NCBI GenBank assembly: GCA_003553245.1
Contig: PWDX01000180.1
Coordinates: 1 to 33,298, forward strand
Source of the DNA: Phycisphaerae bacterium
GTDB lineage: Bacteria > Planctomycetota > Phycisphaerae > Sedimentisphaerales > Anaerobacaceae
DNA length: 33,298 nt
Reading direction: 5' to 3'
Numbering within the stretch: position 1 is the stretch's first letter; each line of letters starts with the position of its first letter. Shown piece after piece: positions 27,397 through 33,298 of this stretch. The notes below the pieces were generated by a model. That model saw nothing but the letters and a program-made list of their open reading frames with translations, was not told where the DNA came from and did not search any database. Made by a program: the position numbers and the translations under genes.

Positions 27397-28581
27397 ATGA
27401 AAGTAAGTCAGCGGGCAAAAAGCGTTCCTGCATCTGCGACAATGGCAGTTACGGGCAGGGCAAAACAACTGAAAGCCGAAGGCATTGATGTCGTCAGTTA
27501 CGGAGCAGGCGAGCCGGATTTTGACACGCCGGACTACATAAAAAACGCCGCAATTGAAGCTCTCAAAGCAGGCAGCACCAAATATACCGCCACGCCCGGC
27601 AAAATTGAGCTTAGAAAGGCCATCGCAGCCAAGCTGCAAAAAGACAACGGTTTGTCATATACCCCCGACCAGATAGTCGTTAATATCGGAGCCAAACATT
27701 CTATCTATGAATCTATGCAGGCAGTCTTGGACCCCGGAGATGAGGTTATCTTGCCGGCTCCCTATTGGGTCACCTACCCCGAAGCCATAAAACTGGCAGG
27801 AGCAACAGCCAAAATCATAAAGGCAGACAAAGCCAACGACTATAAGATCACACCTGAACAGTTAAAAGATGCAATAACGGACAAGACCGCCCTTTTGATG
27901 TTGAATTCGCCAAGCAATCCCGGCGGCTTCACCTATACACGAGCAGAATTGGAAGGCATTGCCAAGGTTCTCGAAGGAACCGATATGATGGTAATATCTG
28001 ATGAGATATACGAAAGACTTGTGTATGGTCAAACCGAATTTGTAAGCTTCGCTTCACTAAGTGAAGATGCATACAACCGCACACTAACTGTCAACGGCTT
28101 CAGCAAAGCCTATGCAATGACGGGCTGGCGATGCGGCTATACTGCCGGGCCTCTTGATGCGATTAAAGCTATGGGCCGCCTGCAATCGCATATGACACAG
28201 AACGCAGTAGCTTTCGTGCAAGACGCCGCTCTGAAAGCACTGGAAGATCCTGATAGCGAGGTCGAACGGATGAGACAGCAATTCGAAAAACGGGCAAAAC
28301 TTATGGCCGATCGGCTCAACTCGATACAAGGCATAAGCTGCCCCGAACCAACCGGAGCTTTTTACTGCTTCCCCGATGTTTCAAGCCACTTCGGAAGGGA
28401 AATAAATGGAGTAAAAATAAGCTCCAGTATGGACTTCGCAAAAGCGCTGCTCGAACAGGCCAAGGTTGCTGTCGTACCAGGAGGAGCATTTGGCTGTGAT
28501 GAAAATGTTCGTCTGAGTTTCGCCTGTTCCGTGGAGCAAATTGAAAAAGGCCTCGACAGACTCGAAGAATGGCTCAAATAG
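27397..28581 (+). CDS. aspC: Class I PLP aminotransferase, aspartate aminotransferase type
   Basis: 394 residues, fold type I. The Schiff-base lysine is Lys237 in NGFSKAYAMTGWRCGY. Asn174 (NSPSNPGG), Asp202 and Tyr205 (SDEIYE) bind the cofactor. RLSF near the C-terminus holds the carboxylate-binding arginine. These are features of the I-gamma aspartate/prephenate aminotransferase group, so aspartate to oxaloacetate is the likely reaction and prephenate amination is possible. GGAG precedes the ATG. Its last 13 bases overlap the start of the next gene in another frame, which implies translational coupling to a membrane glycosyltransferase-like gene. Confidence 0.92.
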   Translation: MKVSQRAKSVPASATMAVTGRAKQLKAEGIDVVSYGAGEPDFDTPDYIKNAAIEALKAGSTKYTATPGKIELRKAIAAKLQKDNGLSYTPDQIVVNIGAKHSIYESMQAVLDPGDEVILPAPYWVTYPEAIKLAGATAKIIKADKANDYKITPEQLKDAITDKTALLMLNSPSNPGGFTYTRAELEGIAKVLEGTDMMVISDEIYERLVYGQTEFVSFASLSEDAYNRTLTVNGFSKAYAMTGWRCGYTAGPLDAIKAMGRLQSHMTQNAVAFVQDAALKALEDPDSEVERMRQQFEKRAKLMADRLNSIQGISCPEPTGAFYCFPDVSSHFGREINGVKISSSMDFAKALLEQAKVAVVPGGAFGCDENVRLSFACSVEQIEKGLDRLEEWLK

Positions 28582-30947
28582 AGACAAAAACCACAGAAAA
28601 ATTTAACATAGCGGGCTGGCCGGTTTATATAGGCTGGGCCGCTATGTTGATTTTCACGATATATAGTTGCACATATATGGTAGCCGCGGGGGATACCTGG
28701 GTCGCTATGGCCTGTGGAAGACACTTTGTCAATCACGGCGTTGATACAGTTGAGCCGTTCAGTGCAAATTCACACAGCGCAGGCCCAACCGCCGAAGATA
28801 TTGAAGAACATTGGCCGGGCTGGGCACAGCGAATAGTTGACACCGTAGGGCTTGAAACGGTACAGAAATGGCATCCGACAGGCTGGATAAACCAGAACTG
28901 GCTTACACAGGTAATATTTTACAGGCTGACAACAACCCTCGGCTCAGAAACCGAACCTTATTATGATGTTCTTGTGTGGTGGAAATTCGCAATATACATA
29001 ATAACTATAATTTGCGTCTATTTCACTGCTCGACTCATAGGTGTCAACCAACTACTGGCCGCTGTATTTGCCTGTTTTGCGCTCTATGTCGGCAGAACAT
29101 TCCTGGACATCCGCCCTGCCGGGTTTTCAAATATGTTGGTTGCGGTGTATCTGCTCATATTGACACTCGCAACGCATAGAAACATAAAATATATCTGGCT
29201 GCTTGTGCCTGTAACCGTTTTCTGGGCTAATGTTCACGGCGGATACCTTTACGCATTTATAATGATGATACCGTTTGCGGGCGTTCATCTGGCTATTTTT
29301 CTGGCCAATAAATATACGCCTTCGCTTGGGAAAAAATTTGTAACAATAGGCATAAAAGGCATCTACCACACCATCGCCGCAGGAGCTGTAATGCTAATCG
29401 CCGCGATCGTCTTTAATCCCTATCATTTTACAAACTTCACGCATACCTTTATTATAAGTGTAAGCGAACATGCCGAGATGTGGCGAACTGTTAATGAGTG
29501 GCATCCGGCCTTTGCCTGGGACAATCCGGTAGGAAGCCCATATCCGTTTTTGGTAATGTTCATCCTGGCCTTTTTCCTGCTGGGGTGGTGGCTTATATCC
29601 GTCGGCTTGTCCAGAACAGCATATAAACATGCTATACCGCCGAAAAAGCTTCGCAAAATTGGCAGCACCGACTGGATATTTTTTAGTAAAGAATTTCCGC
29701 AGGTGGACATCACTTTGTTTGTTATCTCCGCGATGACTATATATATGGCAGTCCGCTCGCGAAGATTCATACCAATCGCGGCCATAGCCGCAGCACCGGT
29801 ATTGTCGCTTATGCTTCAGCAGGGAATACAGGCAATCGCCGCAGTAAAAAACTTCCGGATCAAAGGAAAATTAGAACCGCCGCCCATGCCGGAAAAAACA
29901 GCTAAGGCTCTGATATTTTCCGGAACGGCAATCCTGCTGGTGCTTACCGCTTTCTGGACGGTCAAATTCAATCAGGTCTATTTCGGCTCATGGCTAAATG
30001 AAAGAGGCTTTAACTCCATATTTATGCGTATGACGGCATCCGACTCGAAACCGTTTTTCGCTATGCAGTTCATTCGAGAAAACGGCTTTGAAGGTAAAAT
30101 GTACAACTATTGGACCGAAGGCGGCTTCATCGCCTGGGGACAAACGCCCGATGAGGAAACCAGCAAAACTCCTCTCCAGCTTTTTATGGACGGAAGAGCC
30201 CAGGCAGCCTATGAGCCACATAATTACCAAAGATGGGCACACATCTATTCAGGCGGGCCAGCCGTTAACGCTATTCTGCGAAGACGAGGCTCTTTGCAAA
30301 ATATGGACCGTTCTGATTACCTTGAAATAGGCCAATGGATTGATGAACAGCTAAAAAGCGAAGACGCATGGGTGGTCTTAATGCCGTCAACAGAATTTAA
30401 CAGCACCTTTGTTCGAGCTATGGAAGCCCTGCCGAACTGGAGAAAAGTCTTTTTCAATACGAAACAACGCCTCTATGTTGATCTGGACGACACTCGAGGC
30501 GAGCAAATGTATGTAAAAGCTGTACAGGGCCAACTGACATATCCCAACTCCTTCTCAGAAAACATGATGAAATCTAAAATTCAATACAATCATGGGCAAA
30601 CCCTCGCCGACAGGCAGGAGGGGCTGGTACACGCTATAGAAGCATTCGATGAAAAACCATCCGGCGAAGCTATGCAGCAAGTCTTGCTGGCAGGAAATTT
30701 TCAGGAAATGCAGGTTCAGGCAGAATCATTCACAGCCGAATATATAGAACAACTTGAAAATAATCTACCGGACTGGCTCTATCGAGACGGCGGTTACGAT
30801 CGAATGGTAGCCGGTATATACGCCGCTAACTATCTGGCAAACCTTGCCGGCAACCGACAGGATACCGAATCAGCACAGCGATATGTTCAAAAAATACAGA
30901 AGTATCGGGAAAATCTCGAATACATAACCAACAGAAAAAGATGGTAA
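28569..30947 (+). CDS. Polytopic membrane protein, GT-C glycosyltransferase-like
   Basis: 792 residues with about ten hydrophobic spans in the first ~470 residues, then a soluble C-terminal domain (about 480-792). After the first span is a loop with GDTWVAMACGRHFVNHG and EPFS, then WINQNWLTQVIFY. This layout (an Asp in the first outer loop, followed by a W-x-N-x-x-W-L element) is typical of GT-C enzymes that use polyprenyl-phosphate sugars. I infer a GT-C fold but cannot name donor or acceptor. The start is ATG 28569, inside the end of aspC. The gene is followed after three bases by a GT2 enzyme that could make its donor. Confidence 0.75.
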   Translation: MAQIETKTTEKFNIAGWPVYIGWAAMLIFTIYSCTYMVAAGDTWVAMACGRHFVNHGVDTVEPFSANSHSAGPTAEDIEEHWPGWAQRIVDTVGLETVQKWHPTGWINQNWLTQVIFYRLTTTLGSETEPYYDVLVWWKFAIYIITIICVYFTARLIGVNQLLAAVFACFALYVGRTFLDIRPAGFSNMLVAVYLLILTLATHRNIKYIWLLVPVTVFWANVHGGYLYAFIMMIPFAGVHLAIFLANKYTPSLGKKFVTIGIKGIYHTIAAGAVMLIAAIVFNPYHFTNFTHTFIISVSEHAEMWRTVNEWHPAFAWDNPVGSPYPFLVMFILAFFLLGWWLISVGLSRTAYKHAIPPKKLRKIGSTDWIFFSKEFPQVDITLFVISAMTIYMAVRSRRFIPIAAIAAAPVLSLMLQQGIQAIAAVKNFRIKGKLEPPPMPEKTAKALIFSGTAILLVLTAFWTVKFNQVYFGSWLNERGFNSIFMRMTASDSKPFFAMQFIRENGFEGKMYNYWTEGGFIAWGQTPDEETSKTPLQLFMDGRAQAAYEPHNYQRWAHIYSGGPAVNAILRRRGSLQNMDRSDYLEIGQWIDEQLKSEDAWVVLMPSTEFNSTFVRAMEALPNWRKVFFNTKQRLYVDLDDTRGEQMYVKAVQGQLTYPNSFSENMMKSKIQYNHGQTLADRQEGLVHAIEAFDEKPSGEAMQQVLLAGNFQEMQVQAESFTAEYIEQLENNLPDWLYRDGGYDRMVAGIYAANYLANLAGNRQDTESAQRYVQKIQKYRENLEYITNRKRW

Positions 30948-30950
30948 GAT

Positions 30951-31688
30951 ATGTCCCCCGCTGAAAAACAAAACAGCAACAGCGACACACAATTATCCAT
31001 CAGCATATTTTTGCCCTGCTATAATGAGCAGGAAAATATCAGACCAATATCAGAAAAAGCAGTATCCGTCCTGGAGCAACTCAACGCAGACTGGGAACTG
31101 ATCATAGTCAATGACGGAAGCTCTGACCAGACCCGCCAAACAGCCGATAAGCTTGCAACTGAAAACCCTGGCATAAAAGTCATCCACCACGAACAAAATC
31201 TCGGCTACGGGGCGGCGCTTCAAAGCGGCTTCAAAGCCGCACAAAAAGAACTCGTATTTTACACAGATGGTGACAACCAGTTCGATATAGGAGAATTTCC
31301 GGGTATCCTGCCCTTAATCCGGCAGTACGATATCGTAAGCTGCTACCGTCGCAATCGAAACGACAAACTGATCAGAAAAATCAACGGCTGGGCCTGGACA
31401 TGGCTGGTAAACATTCTTCTGGGGCTAAGATTAAAAGACATTGACTGCGCGTTCAAACTTTACAAAAGGGAAATATTCGGCAATATCACTTTAACAAGCA
31501 CCGGCGCACTCATCGATGCCGAAGTCCTCGCCAAAGCCTCCGCCAAAGGTTACACAATTGCACAGAAGCCCGTAAGCCACTACCCAAGAAAAGCCGGCAA
31601 ACAAACAGGAGCAAACTTCGGCGTAATAGTCAGAGCTTTCGCCGAATTAATAAAGCTAACCTGGAATTTTAGATTAAAGAAGTCCTGA
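30951..31688 (+). CDS. GT2 glycosyltransferase, polyprenyl-phosphate sugar synthase type
   Basis: 245 residues, GT-A fold. FLPCYNEQENI at the N-terminus, VNDGSSD, the metal-binding DGDNQFD (DxD-type), and DIDCAFKLYK are the signatures of the dolichyl/polyprenyl-phosphate mannosyl- or glucosyltransferase group. No membrane span is present, so it is the soluble, DPM1-like form working on a membrane lipid at the cytoplasmic face. It should transfer a sugar from a nucleotide donor to polyprenyl phosphate. Three bases separate it from the GT-C-like gene, a common partner. It converges on mlaD. Confidence 0.85.
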   Translation: MSPAEKQNSNSDTQLSISIFLPCYNEQENIRPISEKAVSVLEQLNADWELIIVNDGSSDQTRQTADKLATENPGIKVIHHEQNLGYGAALQSGFKAAQKELVFYTDGDNQFDIGEFPGILPLIRQYDIVSCYRRNRNDKLIRKINGWAWTWLVNILLGLRLKDIDCAFKLYKREIFGNITLTSTGALIDAEVLAKASAKGYTIAQKPVSHYPRKAGKQTGANFGVIVRAFAELIKLTWNFRLKKS

Positions 31689-31720
31689 TAAAATATGATG
31701 CATTGTCGAACCTGCACCGG

Positions 31721-32662
31721 CTATCTCAGTCTCAGAGGCACGCCTGTTTCGGTAACCTCCTGTATAAAAGCGCGAATATCCTGCATCAAAAATTCCACCT
31801 GACGAGCATCCTCGAGTAACTGCTCGTATAGCTTCGGATCGTTAAGAATCCTCGCTAAGGTGCCGTCACCTTCGTGCGCCTTGTTCAACAGCACTCGAAG
31901 CTGAGCAGATGCGCTGCTGAGCTCTTCAGCAGTATTAACCACCGCCGCGACCAGCTTTTGAATCTCTTCATCAGCCAGTTCGAGCGTCCCTGTCCCTTTG
32001 TCTGCAAAATCCTCAAAAGCCTGTAGTGTAAGCCTTGCTTGAGCAGTTACATCCGTCATATTCTCAACTGTTTGAAGAATATTAGCCTTGGTGGCCTCGT
32101 CCCCGATTATATCATTGGCATTATTAATAAGAGCAATCATGCTGCCAACAAGCTCCTCGAGTTTTTTCTGAGTTTCCTCGGGGAAAAACTCGCTTGTCAT
32201 ACCTGTCTGGCCCTGAACCAGCGAACCCGCACGCAAAAAAGGCCCCGGAGGCTCACGAACATCAAAAGGCTCGGCATCCATTCGTATGAAACTGCTGCCG
32301 AATCCTCGCTGCATCAGTCTTACTCGCACATCCTCTGGAATCTGGTCAAACTTATCTTCTATGGCAATGGTAACCTGGGTCATATGCATCCATTTGTCTG
32401 TTTCAAGATGCTGCATTATTGTAGGCTGCTTTATCCTTGTAACTCTTCCCACAGGGTAACCAGCAAAATACACAGGTGTGTTTTCCTGTATTCCCGGCGC
32501 TTCCTCGAATCGGACATCAACCTCATAAGCCCGCCATCTTGCGGCTATGATCGGCATCTCTCCGAAAAGATACACCATCCACACAAAAGCGGCCAAACCG
32601 ATCAGTACAAAAGCACCGACCGCGATATTACGCTTTCTCTGAGATGTTTCATAATCAGCCAT
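31721..32662 (-). CDS. MlaD/MCE-domain protein
   Basis: Around 313 residues. A short basic N-terminus, one membrane span (about 12-34), then the MCE domain (about 47-135) with YEVDVRFEEAPGI and YFAGYPVGRVT. A long helical region (about 175-300) follows and probably builds a tube or needle, as in other MCE proteins. MCE proteins form hexamers that bind lipid at ABC transporters of the Mla type. No MlaE permease or MlaF ATPase is next to it. The start is ATG 32662, overlapping the merR-type stop by eight bases; the in-frame start at 32698 would overlap further. The last ~25 residues form no membrane segment. Confidence 0.85.
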   Translation of the reverse strand: MADYETSQRKRNIAVGAFVLIGLAAFVWMVYLFGEMPIIAARWRAYEVDVRFEEAPGIQENTPVYFAGYPVGRVTRIKQPTIMQHLETDKWMHMTQVTIAIEDKFDQIPEDVRVRLMQRGFGSSFIRMDAEPFDVREPPGPFLRAGSLVQGQTGMTSEFFPEETQKKLEELVGSMIALINNANDIIGDEATKANILQTVENMTDVTAQARLTLQAFEDFADKGTGTLELADEEIQKLVAAVVNTAEELSSASAQLRVLLNKAHEGDGTLARILNDPKLYEQLLEDARQVEFLMQDIRAFIQEVTETGVPLRLR

Positions 32663-32924
32663 CGGATTTATCCTTCGATTCGTTGCTTCCTTCGACAAAA
32701 AGCTCTCGAATAGCTCTCAGCGGGTACCCGCTTTCATTCAGCTTTTTGATAAGTTTTATCCGCTCAACACTGCCTTCATCAAATAACCTGGTGCCGCCTT
32801 TTGAGACGCGCACCGGGCTGAGCAATCCTACCATGATGTAATATTGCACAGATTGCCTGCTTACGCCAGCTTTTTTTGCAGCCTGGCCTATTGAAAACAG
32901 CCCGTTATCTTTTTGCAGATTCAT
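32655..32924 (-). CDS. MerR-family DNA-binding protein, short form
   Basis: About 89 residues if the start is ATG 32924; a TTG at 32969 would add 15 residues that do not look like part of the domain. The winged helix runs from about residue 10 (FSIGQAAKKAGVSRQSVQYY) through the wing (SKGGTRLFDE) to VERIKLIKKLNESGYPL. There is no C-terminal effector-binding domain and no cysteine cluster, so it is a minimal MerR. It has no visible ribosome-binding site. It is coupled to mlaD by an eight-base overlap and may control envelope genes; that is inferred from position only. Confidence 0.8.
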   Translation of the reverse strand: MNLQKDNGLFSIGQAAKKAGVSRQSVQYYIMVGLLSPVRVSKGGTRLFDEGSVERIKLIKKLNESGYPLRAIRELFVEGSNESKDKSDG

Positions 32925-32971
32925 ACATATGTTACGATTCAATACACAATGGCGTTTTGCAACCGACAAAA

Positions 32972-33298
32972 TTAGCTCGTTTTTTTCTCAATTCTCTTTA
33001 GAAGCGACAAAAAACGCCGCTGGACCTCTTCAAATTTCAACATCCGTAATGCTTGATCTACCGAGTCGCATCCAAGCTGCCTGAACCACCCTTTGCTAAT
33101 CATAATCACATAATCATTACCGGACTTAACCAGCTCCTGTGACTGCCGGAAAGCTTCCCGCACAAGCCTTTTGAGCCTGTTTCGAACTACCGCCGAGCCG
33201 CAGCGTTTACTCACGCAAACCCCAACACGGGCATAACGCAAGCTGTTTTGCGCCACATATACAGTCAAAACACCGTCCCCGACTCGCAAGCCGCAGTC
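32972..33298 (-). CDS. rnpA: Ribonuclease P protein component (5' end outside window)
   Basis: The protein subunit of RNase P, which matures tRNA 5' ends. The visible ~108 residues include VYVAQN, the RNR motif VVRNRLKRLVREAFR that contacts the P RNA, and a C-terminal helix. The frame remains open to the last base of the window. The usual N-terminal segment (about 15-25 residues, with the FxxVFxxG pattern) is missing, so the true start lies beyond 33298. The TTG at 33289 is not a convincing start. The neighbour beyond the edge is likely rpmH, by common bacterial order. The next gene, a MerR type, begins about 50 bases after the stop. Confidence 0.93.
   Translation of the reverse strand, partial: DCGLRVGDGVLTVYVAQNSLRYARVGVCVSKRCGSAVVRNRLKRLVREAFRQSQELVKSGNDYVIMISKGWFRQLGCDSVDQALRMLKFEEVQRRFLSLLKRIEKKTS

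Noticed and set aside
32039-32713. 224-codon plus-strand open frame opposite mlaD
   Set aside because: Antisense to a clear MCE protein, no start signal, and unusual Ser/His/Tyr-rich composition.

Overview
This window most likely comes from a planctomycete of the Phycisphaerae/Sedimentisphaerales kind. That is inferred from protein character and from an rRNA cluster with no adjacent 16S gene; it was not tested phylogenetically. The content is mainly housekeeping. Most starts have a purine-rich Shine-Dalgarno sequence, and several intergenic regions carry clear sigma70-type promoters (TTGAYA, 17-base spacer, TATNNT-like). No CRISPR array, insertion sequence, phage gene or plasmid function is visible.

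Layout. 1-407: AT-rich DNA ending in an intrinsic terminator, possibly a small RNA. 408-2098: psd and pssA, the phosphatidylethanolamine pathway, with overlapping start and stop and a promoter placed so that the mRNA should be leaderless. 2104-2898 (minus): a PilZ, c-di-GMP-type protein. 3048-5403: an unknown single-span membrane protein and thioredoxin reductase. 5578-10844: aldo/keto reductase, purB, pyrE and a GAF-PtsP phosphotransferase, all tightly spaced. 10845-14905: a 23S transcription unit with three tandem promoters, a leader hairpin with U-tract, a boxA-like site, tRNA-Ile(GAU), tRNA-Ala(UGC), 23S, 5S and a strong terminator, but no 16S gene.

From 14960 to 27169 everything is on the minus strand. 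In transcription order this includes a small 4-Cys protein and a radical SAM enzyme; a PqaA-type hydrolase; glyS, an unknown membrane protein with a pseudopilin-like tail, asnS and prmC, packed with 0-17 base gaps; tRNA-Gly(GCC); and tig, two catalytically complete clpP genes and a lipoprotein. From 27397 to 31688 (plus) lie an aspartate-type aminotransferase, a GT-C-like multi-span membrane protein and a GT2 glycosyltransferase of the polyprenyl-phosphate sugar synthase type. The window closes with rnpA (5' end cut off by the window edge), a small MerR-type regulator and an MlaD/MCE protein on the minus strand.

How the genes work together. Three themes stand out: translation and protein quality control (rRNA, tRNAs, GlyRS, AsnRS, PrmC, trigger factor, two ClpPs, RNase P protein); envelope lipid and glycan work (Psd/PssA, GT2 + GT-C, MlaD); and nucleotide synthesis (PurB, PyrE). 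I found no convincing new defence or mobile system. The most unusual items are the 16S-less rRNA operon and its control region, the possible leaderless psd mRNA, a CU-rich small-RNA candidate at 200-343, the coiled-coil insertion in AsnRS, and the GT2/GT-C pair coupled to an aminotransferase.
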